From Tuctoria greenei (taxonomy: Eukaryota; Streptophyta; Magnoliopsida; Poales; Poaceae): a DNA stretch of 64,000 bases. Location: the NCBI GenBank assembly GCA_036927565.1, contig JAYESD010000009.1:149070929-149134928 (forward strand), given 5' to 3'. Shown here one piece after another: positions 10,012 to 19,054 of this stretch. Under the pieces are notes generated by a model. It had not been told where the DNA came from. It made no database searches and worked only from the letters and a program-made list of their open reading frames with translations. Position 1 is the first letter of the stretch, and each line of letters opens with the position of its first letter. Position numbers and translations under genes: made by a program.

Positions 10012-10902
10012 GAATGCACTTCATATAGGTCTTGCCTAACTCTCAAAGGATAGGGGTGAGCAAGGGTTAGCTTGGGATGGAGTAGGTTCCTTTGGGTTGT
10101 CCCAAGGTTTGGAGAGTAGCTCTCCCTGAAGAAGCCTTTGAAAGGTTCAAATTTGGCAAGATAGATTTATTTTATGCCTTGCATGATGCCTGCCATATAG
10201 ACTTAAAATTTCTTGCATTATAAAATGTTTGGCATTGCATACGGTAGATTGTCACAAAGGGGAACCCACCTCATGAGAAAGAGACTTGTTTGAAATGCAA
10301 TATCTCAACTCATATAAGGTGGAAAGAACAAAATGTTAGGTGCGTTAATGCCTAGAGGAACATGCTCTAAAGAGATAGAAGTCTTCATACTCTACCTCAC
10401 AAAGCATGGGCCTTACATTTTATTTGGATGATTTCCTCCTATTTTTCTCGATGTTCCATTTGCCTTAAGGCCTAGCCAAGTTATTGGCATATTAGTATCT
10501 TTGAGGGGTAAGGGGTTGCCCAAAAATTCCTAAGACATGAGTTTCACGTTGCTTGTTTGTTTGGTCAAAGGACATATATGGGATGTTATTGTTCTGTAGT
10601 CATCGGACTATCCGATGCCTAGGTCAGTCCCTCATCGGATCAATTGGTGTTCAATCTCCAAGGGCCAGTTCAGTTAGTATCTCAAATCATCCGACGAGTT
10701 CATCCTGAAAATCATTGGAGCATCCGGTGTTCAATTTTCTGAAGTCCTGCAGAATTCGACCGATGATCGACCCTTCAACGTCGGATCATCCAGTGCTTAA
10801 GAGGTTTTTTGAACAACCTCTCTGTTGAACTCGACCGATGCTCCACCCAGGTGTGCATCAGAGCATCCGATGTTCTTGTCGCGACTAGGGTTTGCCCGTA
10901 CC
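10012..10902 (+). other. Non-coding stretch between pol and the third ORF of A
   Basis: There is no credible gene here. The part to about 10590 holds nothing recognisable. From 10590 to 10870 it carries degenerate copies of the same palindrome that fills the LTR of A (CGGACTATCCG, CATCGGATC, GGATCATCCAG, GAGCATCCGATG). The stretch sits where a subgenomic promoter or splice region for the third ORF would lie. Confidence 0.6.
10590..10870 (+). repeat. Palindrome cluster in front of the third ORF of A
   Basis: About six degenerate copies of CATCGGAT(C)ATCCGATG and its half-sites are spread over 280 bp. They are the same motif family as the regular array at 14327-14793 in the LTR of this element, and occupy the same relative place as the CGGACTAGTCCG cluster in element B. 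Confidence 0.65.
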
Positions 10903-10910
10903 TATTTAAA
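10903..10910 (+). promoter_or_regulatory. TATA-like box before the third ORF of A
   Basis: TATTTAAA follows the palindrome cluster and is itself followed by a CT-rich leader and then GC-rich, Pro/Arg/Ser-coding sequence. That layout looks like a cellular promoter and 5' leader. This is inferred from sequence alone. Confidence 0.35.
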
Positions 10911-11399
10911 AGGTTTCAGCCGCCGCCTCAATTTTCTTTTCCTCTCTCCCCGACGCCCTCGCCTCTTCTCCGCCGCCACCGCCCCGAGCCTTCCACCCAT
11001 CACCGCCGGTCGCCGCCGCCGTCCTTCGGCCACCACCGCCGTCACTAGGCCATCGCCGCCATCCCAAGGCCGCGCCGCCCTCTTCCTCGCCGCGCCGTCG
11101 CCTCTCCTCTCCACCACAGTCGCGCCGCCCTCTTCCTCGCCGCGCCGCCCTCTCCCTCGCCGCACCGCCGCCTCTCCTCTCCACCGCAGTTGCGTCGCCC
11201 TCTCCCTCGCCGTGCCGCCGCCTCTCCTCTCCACCGCAGTTGTGCTGCCCTCTCCCTTGCCGCGTCGCCGACTCTCCTCTCCACTGCAGTCGCCGCCGCC
11301 GCCTCACTCGCCGCGCCGCCGTCTCACCATCACCGCATCACCTCTTCTCGCGTCGATCGCCACCATCGCCGTTAGGGTTTCATCGCCCTTGCGGATTCG

Positions 11400-13631
11400 T
11401 TGTCGTTGTCAACCCTAGCCGGCAATCTCATCGCGACGGGCCACGACAGGAAGGGCAAAGGCAAGGCTATTGAGGAGCTCGCCGCGAAGAAGCAGAAATT
11501 GTCGAAGGAGGCTCAACGTGCAGAGTTGGCCACTCGCGCCTCTGAGGAGCGTGAGCGCGGCCATCGCGGATCCCTTCGGATTCGCGAGTCTCGGCAGAGG
11601 CAGCAGCAGCCACAGGTTCAGCCTGTTCCGCCCGAGGACTCAGACGAGGAGGAGCCTGAGGTGCCGCCACTCGTTCACCGGCGCACCGTCAGGACCCGTG
11701 GAGGAGGTCAGACCCCAGCCGCGGGTCATCACCCCACTGCAGCTGACCGCGAGGAGGACAGAGCAGCCGAGAGAGCCGTGTACGAGATGGACATAGCAGT
11801 CCGAGTTGCCGAGGACGTCCGATTGACAGATTACAGAAAACTGAAGGCAAAGCAGCTTCGGAAGCTCAGATGGATAGCCTTGCCTGAGGAGTGGTTCCCG
11901 CAGCCCAGGGACACTCGAGTGGACCCTCGCTTTTGGACTCTGACACAGGCGTCGTTGTACGAGACTTACAGACGTCGGGGCCATAAGCTATTTCAGCACA
12001 CTTACATCGACTGGAATCAGTTAGCAGCAGCAGTCGGCCATGGGATCAGACCTTACTTTGAGAGATACAGAGGACTCGTGGAGCTGTTGTCTCACCAGAG
12101 GAGTGCTTACACGGAGGAGTGGGTCAGAGTGTTCTACGCCACACTCTACGTCTCAGAGGGCCGCAGGTCGATCCACTTCATGTTCTTGGGGCAGCGTCAC
12201 GACTTGACGCGAGCGAGAATGGCTCAGCTGCTAGGTGTGGACCTTCACACCACCTGTCTGCACGAGGTTGTCTATGGAGGGGCTGACCCACCGAGGAGGC
12301 CACTGACTGGAGGAGTGGCACCGCCTTTTGAGGAGATTAGGGGACTGTTCGCTCCACCGTTCACACCTGACCAGCCGAGGGTCCCTGCCTTGCTCACTTC
12401 AGCTGCTCGCACCGTTCACCACATCCTTCGGCGTACCCTTTTGCCCAGATCAGGATACTTGGAGGGATTCACTAGCCTGCAGCAGACTCTCCTGTTCTAC
12501 ATCATGAACGGGATGGAGTTCGATATTGTGGATATCCTTATCTGTGAGATGGAGGACGTGATCACTAACGGAGTTAGGATGCTGAGGCAGTTAGTGTTTC
12601 GACACTGGATCAGCCGTCTGCTCTACCTGCTGGCTGCTGAGGGTTCTCCAGCTACTGCTCCCCTGACTGAGCTGCACGTTACTCGGTTCAGCCACTACCG
12701 AGTTCACGCTCCTGGAGATCGTTGCCTTGGTTGTCCAGTTGAGCGTCAGGTCCGAGCACGACTTTCCGAGGAGGACTGGACAGAGTTGGCTCAGGAGGAC
12801 GAGGCGCTTGCACAGGCAGAGGCTCAAGGAGGAGACCTTCAGCACATCTGGTCGGATAGCGACACGAGTGATAGCGTCGAGGAGTACTTTCCACCTCCTC
12901 CTCCCTCACCGAGGCAGCATGATGTGAAGGTGGGAGGTTCAGCTGCTCCACCACCTACACCACCGCCCATGTCCGAGGCGCAGGTATCTCAGCCGTCTGA
13001 GCTCACTTCATTACTTCAGCAGATGATTGAGCAGCAGCGCCAGGACAGGCTTGCAGCTGAGCAGGCCAGAGCAGAGCAGGCTGCACGCCTTGCAGAGCTT
13101 CAGCGGCAGCAGCAGGAGTTGCAGCTAGAGATAGCCCGTCAGGGGCGAGAGGACACTCACAGGCTCACCAACCTAGTTGATCAGATGCACCGGCGCACTC
13201 TCGACCAGCAGCAGCAGACTCAGCAGGCGATGATGGGCATCCTGGGGTTGATCACCAACCTCTACACTCAGACCGGGATCGCCCTCCCCCCTTAGCAGAC
13301 GGGACTTGGTTAGGCTCCAGGTGCACCTTCTCTGGCACCCGTCGCGGCTCCAGTGCCGACTTCGCCGATACCGAGTATCAGCATGTCCCGGCTGCTTGCT
13401 CAGAGCGCACCGATTCACTCTCCAGTGCTGGCACCGACTACCTTCCTGCAGACTCCGACTTCGGTGGCCAGTACACCTCCAGCTGCTCCAGCTCCACCGG
13501 CGCCCCCAGCACCGTCAGCGGATCCCCCAGCTTCCTCCGCTCCAGCAGCAGCGACCGCCGACTCCAGCTCCGACGACAGCACCCCCGACGGTGACTGCTT
13601 CACCATCGCCCCGAGCGCTCCGGAGTCTTAG
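11400..13631 (+). pseudogene. Element A third ORF (envelope position, putative plant transposon protein)
   Basis: A 631-codon open frame (11400-13295) whose same frame continues after TAG 13293-13295 and a second TAG near 13314 to 13631, so the ancestral protein was about 740 residues. It has a basic and Glu-rich N-terminus, a globular core of roughly residues 130-430 (WIALPEEWFP, VFYATLYVS, IHFMFLGQRH), a Pro-rich linker, a Gln/Glu-rich coiled coil near 540-615 and a Pro/Ala/Ser tail. The core resembles the 'putative plant transposon protein' domain found in plant retroelements. The third ORF of element B has the same layout. No ATG lies near 11400; the first in-frame Met is well inside, so a spliced or non-ATG start is possible. 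The function is unknown; 'envelope-like' refers to its position only. Confidence 0.7.
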
Positions 13632-13654
13632 GTACTCGACCTCCCTTTTTGGTG

Positions 13655-13962
13655 TCTTGATGCAAAAGGGGGAGAAGAGTTAGAGTCAGGGGGAGGTTAG
13701 CTCAGTCGTAGGGGGAGTCTTAGTTGCAGGGGGAGTTCTATCTATTTTGGACTTATTGTTATATTTACTATCATTTGCTATTATTGTGTATCCGTGTGTG
13801 CTACTTTATGCTCTTATGATTTATTGATCTTTGTTTGAGCCTTCGAAGTTCTTGTGTTGAATTTTGTACTTGTTACATTCTTTTATGAGCATTGCATTCT
13901 TAATTTCATTACCTCTATGCTCTACTTGTTGTGTTGTCATCAATCCCCAAAAAGGGGGAGAT
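13655..13962 (+). other. Multiple polypurine boxes before the A LTR
   Basis: AGGGGGAG-type boxes occur at about 13665, 13690, 13710 and 13728, and again at 13953-13960, directly before the LTR. Repeated polypurine boxes of this type are a known Sirevirus feature. The last one is the likely plus-strand primer; the others may be spare primers. The rest of the stretch is AT-rich and shows nothing else. Confidence 0.65.
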
Positions 13963-14326
13963 TGAAAGCATCTAGGCCCCCACGAGGTACAGTTTCGGTG
14001 ATTAATGACAACCGTTAGATATTACTAATGAGTTTGTGGATGCGAGGTCTCACGTATAACACATCAAACGTAATGAACTATCTATTCATATCATCTACTG
14101 CTCATTGGATACAAATGGAGACCCCTCAACGAACTATTCTAAGGGGTTAATCGATTTTCATGAAGACTAAAAGAAGAACTCATACGTCAACGCAATTCCA
14201 TCAAAATTGACAACACAAGGAACTCAATATTCATCAGAAGAACATTCCCAACAAATGTCAAAGAGGTCACTCAAGCAAATTCCAAAAGATCAACTTAAAA
14301 CAACTCGAAGCAAACAAGATCAATAC

Positions 14327-14793
14327 ACCGGATCATCCGATGTTTTGTGAAATGACTACATCGGTCGAGTTGTGTCAATAGAAGAAGAAGACCTCAAAAC
14401 AGAAGTACACATCGGATCATCCGATGTGTAGGAAGTGGTACATCGGTCCAATTCAATAGAAGGATAAATTTCTCAACTGTTCTGGAGAAGTACACACCAG
14501 ATCATCCGATGATGAAGCAAAGTGCACATCGGTCTAATTCAACAGAAGCAATTATTTCTGGACCAATTCTCAAAATCAACTCACCGGATCATCCGATGTA
14601 CACAGAAGCACACATTGGTCGATTACTCCAGTAAGCATCAAGTTTGAGTAAATTCTGGAGGAAAAGCCACCGGATCATCCGATGAGAAGACAGGATCAAC
14701 ATCGGTCTAACAACGGTCATATCTGACACAATGACGTCAGCTAAAGTAACTTGACCGATGATAACTAAAGGGGAGACATCGGATCATCCGGTG
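14327..14793 (+). repeat. Regular palindrome array in the A LTR
   Basis: Six copies of the near-palindrome ATCGGATCATCCGAT or a close variant start near 14327, 14411, 14496, 14582, 14669 and 14777, about 85 bp apart for the first five. Between them lie half-site copies reading CATCGGTC (for example 14358, 14441, 14527, 14699). The array ends about 60 bp before the TATA box, so it occupies the U3 regulatory region. Confidence 0.8.
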
Positions 14794-14849
14794 TTCAAGG
14801 TAAAGTTCTGTCAGCCTACTTTTCCAACAGCTATTTCGGGGAGGCTGGC

Positions 14850-14857
14850 TATAAATA
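14850..14857 (+). promoter_or_regulatory. TATA box of the A LTR
   Basis: TATAAATA lies downstream of the palindrome array, about 890 bp into the LTR. It is the likely core promoter of element A transcripts. Confidence 0.6.
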
Positions 14858-15761
14858 CCCTCTAATCCTGTCATTTCGTCAAGTCTTGATCACCAGACAC
14901 CATCAACACATCCACAAGCATTCAAGACCAAGAGCAATCACTTCCACACCATTTTCAATCATCTATACACCAAGATTTAGGCTAGAACTAGCTAGAGAGA
15001 GAGCTTGTGTGCCTCCATTCTGGGTGAGTGGACTCTCTAGGATAGTGTGAGAGCCTCAAGGGAGTGCCCTTGGTGTTTGTAACTGTGAGAAGACTTCCGG
15101 AGCTTGCCAAGGCGTGTGTGGAAGCCCGGAAGGTCGAAGTTGTACAAGGCTTGAGCTCCACCTTGCCAAAGGAGGCAAACGGAGAGGAATAGTGAAGACC
15201 CCTCGTCTCGGTGACTTGGGTGTGGCAAAACCCTTTGGTGGGTGCCACAACGTGGATGTAGGAAGATCTTGACGATCTTGCCGAACCACGGGATAAATCC
15301 TTGTCTCCTCGGGAGTTTGCATCCTTCTCCTTTCCTTTACTTTTATGCATTTTATATTCCGCGAAGTTTCTATCTACTATAATGCATAGATAGTTTGCGT
15401 AGGGAATTGGGCTTTAGAAATTAAGTTTCATTGCTTAGAATTTTTCGAAGAAATCCCAATTCACCCCCCCCCCCCCTCTTTGGCATTCGGTCCTTACAGA
15501 GATGCGTATTATAGTACCTCATCTCTTTTTATGCTTAGCCGCGCCTTTTTTCGTGAACCAGGATCCTCGCTGAGACGAGCTCGTCTCGTTTACCCATATC
15601 AGTGACGGTCGCCTTTACGCTCGTTTCTGATCCTTGTTTCCTATTTGTGTTTCTTACATAGTAAAATCAGGCGATGTCGGAGTTAGTTGGTTCTCCTTTG
15701 AAAATAAGGTGTCACACCGTTTTTAAGACACATCAATCTATTTGACCGACATATATATACA

Positions 15762-15860
15762 CTCTATCTGTTCTGAAATAAATAATATTTAGGACAAAAA
15801 ATCTAATTCATTTTGAACTAAGTTAGCTATTATAAATGTCATTTATTTTAGAATAGAGAG
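15762..15860. mobile_element. Stowaway-like MITE (about 100 bp)
   Basis: The left end CTCTATCTGTTCTGAAATAA and the inverted right end (...TTATTTTAGAATAGAGAG) pair as terminal inverted repeats, with TA just after the right end. The ends resemble the CTCCCTCCGTTC consensus of Tc1/mariner Stowaway elements. The left TA duplication is not clean. Confidence 0.6.
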
Positions 15861-15937
15861 TACTAAAACCAAGCATGGTATAGTTTTTCCTAAACTTAGG
15901 TTCAATAGAGGTTCAACTTCTTTAAAACCGTCTCATA

Positions 15938-15995
15938 CCCCCTCGCCATCTTAAAATATTTGTTGAGAGTGACAAATATTTTGATATGGAGAAAG
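15938..15995. mobile_element. Mini Stowaway-like hairpin (58 bp)
   Basis: CCCCCTCGCCATCTTAAAAT pairs with the inverted right half (ATTTTGATATGGAGAAAG) around an 8-base loop, and TA flanks both sides (15936-15937 and 15996-15997). It is a deletion-derived MITE or a solo hairpin. Confidence 0.55.
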
Positions 15996-16829
15996 TATCA
16001 CTTAAAAATAGTGTCGTTTGTGTCCCTCTACACACGTGCAGGATCAAGCTGATTGCCGGCTATCCCTCTGTTAGAAAATAATTAACTTGACCACAGGTAA
16101 TTAGGAGTTGGTTACACCCATAACCAACTCAACCTTCTCTCTCCCGATGTTCTAATCGGAGGACTCCCAATGGAATTCTGTTGAGGTGGCTTCCTCGGGC
16201 GTCCTTCCCCTCTATATAAGCAGGACTAATTGCCCTGGAATTAGCCATCTGAAAACAGATCCAAAACCACCTAAGATTAGGAGCTCCAATCGCTCAGGGA
16301 GGATGTTAGTTTGTGTGAACACATATTAAAACACAATTAGCATGTGTCTTAATTCAATAGACACAACCCAACGAATAGTCGTGTCCGTGATAGGAAGACA
16401 CGACCATTCCCAAAGGTTGGGAGACCCCCTCTCGCGTCCCATGGGTAACTATAAATATGTGGGGGTGCACTCTATTGGGTATGACATGATGTTGCATTCA
16501 AAACACCCATGACACTAAGTATGTGATCAAATCGATTGGGAAAGCAAGAGGAAGGTTCCTCCCACAATCTTCATCGTCTACAAGGTTGCAAGTCTCCATA
16601 CGCCGTCATTGCCATAGGGCTCGATGGCCGCATAAAGGAATGAGAAGATAAGTTCTAAATCATGATTATGAGTAATCATATGTAACCCGAGTTGGATTAA
16701 GTGGATAATTAAGATACTTATGTTTCAGTAAATCTAATTGAGGAAAGTTCGAGGAAGACCTCCCCATCTGTTGCACCACCTCCACGGTTGTTGCACCAAA
16801 GTCGGTGGAGTGGCTTGTGCCCTCTCGAC
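15996..16829. other. Unassigned decayed sequence with two TATA-like boxes
   Basis: No coding frame is credible here. TATA-like boxes occur near 16211 (CTATATAAGCAGG) and 16451 (CTATAAATATG), each followed by leader-like sequence, so this may be an old solo LTR or a dead promoter. No matching second copy is present in the window. Confidence 0.35.
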
Positions 16830-17493
16830 TAGAGATAAAACGGTTGAAAACGCACCGAAAAAGTGTCAAATCGTTATCATTTTCATATAAAATTTTAGAA
16901 AACAGAATCAGAAACGGTATCATCAGAAATAGTTACGGTATCAGAAATTTCAGAAATATCAGAAATGGGTATATCGGATTGGAAGTATGTCGATATCGAA
17001 ACGGTTCTAAATTTTATTCGGAAACAATGCACCAAAATATTACTCATCTATAACATCAACAACTTAAGTATAAAATATGAGACAACAACTTTTAGTTTCA
17101 TTTTATAAAAGAATTTTAATATGAAACGAAATCACTTTAGAAACATATATTAAAGTAAATAAATATTTGTATGTAATTAAAATTAACTCCTTATCCAAAC
17201 TGGTGTGCGAATAAAAAAATTCAAAGAATTGAGCTTATTACATGTCAGCCCATTAGATCCAATCTAATATTCGGAAATTATTCAGTTATTGTTCAAAACT
17301 TTCCCATTAAAATACGGTATTACGACAATTTGGTCGGAAATCAGTCCAAATCATTTCTGTTCCGTTTACCAAATTTCAATGTTCGATAAAAATGGTAAAC
17401 GGATCGAAAATTTTGGAAATTGATAATCGCATCGGAAATTTTCGAAAACGGTATCGAATGATCTAGAAATTTACCGTACCGTTTTCATTCCTA
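16830..17493. mobile_element. Ac/Ds-like non-autonomous hAT element (664 bp)
   Basis: The left end TAGAGATAAAACGGT and the inverted right end TAGGAATGAAAACGGT match each other and closely resemble the Ac/Ds terminus. Subterminal sequence is rich in ACGG, CGGTAT and CGGAAAT motifs, as in Ac/Ds. The flanks CTCTCGAC (16822-16829) and CTCACGAC (17494-17501) are an 8-bp target duplication with one mismatch. There is no transposase ORF. Confidence 0.8.
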
Positions 17494-17672
17494 CTCACGA
17501 CAGACTCCATGGCTGCAAACTCCTTTGCAAACGAAGGTATGATCATCTAATATCCAACCTTAGTAGATTAGTAAATTGATTGGTGTTTTGCCTTAATTGC
17601 TCTCTGCTCTACTCACTTAGACCGATCCCTAATACCAATTAAGGCTAAGCACTCATATCTCATATTCAACAC

Positions 17673-18522
17673 TATCGACTCTCGGAGCCGGCAGATCTCC
17701 CTACACTGCTAAAGTGATTGGGGAGTTTGAAGTTCGGTGTGGGCGCGCGGAGATTCAAGAAGGTGAATAGGAGATTGACACAGGAGACACAAGAATTTAC
17801 GTGGTTCGGGCCGCCTGAGCGTAATACCCTACTCCACGGGTGTGTTGGTGTTGTATTAGCGGTAAGAGCTTGCCACGAACGTGTGGGGTACGTATGATCG
17901 TCCGTGAACGTCCCCGAGTGTATCGTCGGCCTGTCCTTTTATAGTACAAGGGCAGGCTGTTACAAGCTAGTCTGGCCCGACATGTGGCCCCGACGGTTAC
18001 TAGTATTGATACACGCTTAATTGCTCTTAATAACCCTGTAACGGGCTTTGACAGCACCATTACTGGTGCTAAGATCATCCGTTTAAGTGTCATTAATATG
18101 GCATTAATGACACTTAATCGGGTCTTGAAGTCCTTGGCTCTCCTTTGAAGATCCGGAGCCGTTACAAGGTCTTCCGGAGGTTAGAAGCTGAAAGGTCCGA
18201 CAATTTGACACGTGGCTGCTCCGGAGCTTGCTGTGGGAGGCAGGTAGCTCCGGGGCTACCAGACACGTGTCAGGTCCAGAGCTTCTCTCGGTCTGGGGTT
18301 AAGTCTGGAGGTGCCGTTTCGGTACGTGGCCCGGAGCTTCCCTCTTGTGGGCGGTAGCTCCGGGTTAGTCGTACACGTGGCGACCCAGGGATTAACCATG
18401 TTGGAGAAGCGGGTTCGGTTATGTCTGACAGGTGGGCCTCCGAGATTCTTCAAACCAAATAGATGGCTTTCCTTTGAGATCTTTGTAACCTCAAGGGGTG
18501 TACGGTTTTTAGGGTACCGATA
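17673..18522 (-). repeat. 3' LTR of element C (850 bp)
   Basis: It pairs with 41459-42307 along its full length with scattered, mostly transition differences. The terminal TG on the plus strand has become TA here (17673-17674), and the other end reads TA (18521-18522) where the partner has CA. It carries a run of G-box modules. The minus-strand polypurine tract (AGGGGGCCAC, plus-strand positions 18523-18532) directly abuts it. Confidence 0.9.
18205..18385. promoter_or_regulatory. G-box (CACGTG) module array in the C LTR
   Basis: CACGTG occurs at 18209, 18264 and 18374, with a TACGTG variant at 18323, a spacing of 51-59 bp. Each copy is followed by a GGAGCTT...AGCTCCGG inverted pair. CACGTG is the core of plant G-box/ABRE sites bound by bZIP and bHLH factors and reads the same on both strands. 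The LTR of D has the same module style. Confidence 0.6.
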
Positions 18523-19054
18523 GTGGCCCCCTGGACTTACCTCCGAGGAAGATCACTAGGGTGAAGTCGTTCCGTCGGAGGTGGGTCCATCCTTACGACT
18601 CTTGAACTGAGTCTTCAAGGGTCTTCGAAGGTGCCGTTGGCAGGGGTTTACAGTTAGATCCTGCCGCGTGGCACACCTCAGGCGGCAGATGAGATCTTTG
18701 ACGTGCGGATCTCACGCAATTGAAGGTCGCCGGTTCCCGATACGAAAACCGTATCGGTTCCGCGCGCCCTGTCAGGCCGCTGCCTTTGGGTTTCCCGCCT
18801 CGTGATGACAACCGTTCGCCTGGGTAATAGCCTCGACTCGATCGTCGGGGTGGTCCCGGGCCCTCTTGTCATAGGCTGGGTTGAATCCTTGAGTGGTATC
18901 TTCGACTTCCCTGCGATTTCCATCCAAGCGTTGTGAGGGCTTACTTAAGAAGGAAAGCGTGCACCGTCGGGAGTACTTTACGCCTCTCATCTGATCTTGC
19001 GCTCAAACTCCCAACTCGTGCTTAGCTCTTCTTCTCTTGCCTAGCTGTGCTGCG
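18523..19054 (+). promoter_or_regulatory. Leader/promoter region of the C antisense gene
   Basis: No ORF is present. The box ACTTAAGAAGG at 18943-18953 and the CT-rich leader up to the ATG at 19055 recur in element D (box at 55700-55710, ATG at 55845). Conservation between two independent insertions suggests the start region of the antisense transcript. The exact start site is unknown. Confidence 0.45.

Larger units (their letters stand above)
6466..15498 (+). mobile_element. Element A: 3' part of a Sirevirus-type Ty1/copia element
   Basis: The copia order (protease, integrase, RT, RNase H) is followed by a long third ORF, several polypurine boxes and a 1.5-kb LTR with palindromes, which together mark the Sirevirus (Maximus/SIRE) lineage. 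The left side is cut by insertion of Z inside gag; the 5' LTR and gag N-terminus lie beyond the window. The element is dead: a stop in the protease, a deletion in the integrase, a further stop at 7921-7923 and stops in the third ORF. It is the closest relative here of element B. Confidence 0.85.
13963..15498 (+). repeat. 3' LTR of element A (1536 bp)
   Basis: It starts TGAAAGCATCTAGG just after the polypurine tract and ends CGGTCCTTACA, giving TG...CA ends. The start matches the LTR start of element B (TGAAAGTGCATCTAGG, minus strand). It holds a palindrome array (14327-14793), a TATA box at 14850 and a run of 13 C at 15464-15476 near the end. The 5' partner is off the window, so age cannot be read from LTR divergence. 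Confidence 0.8.

Noticed and set aside
10902..11418. Overlapping Arg/Gly- and Pro/Ser-rich frames on both strands
   Set aside because: They come from CCGCCG-type repeats in the leader of the A third ORF and have no conserved content.
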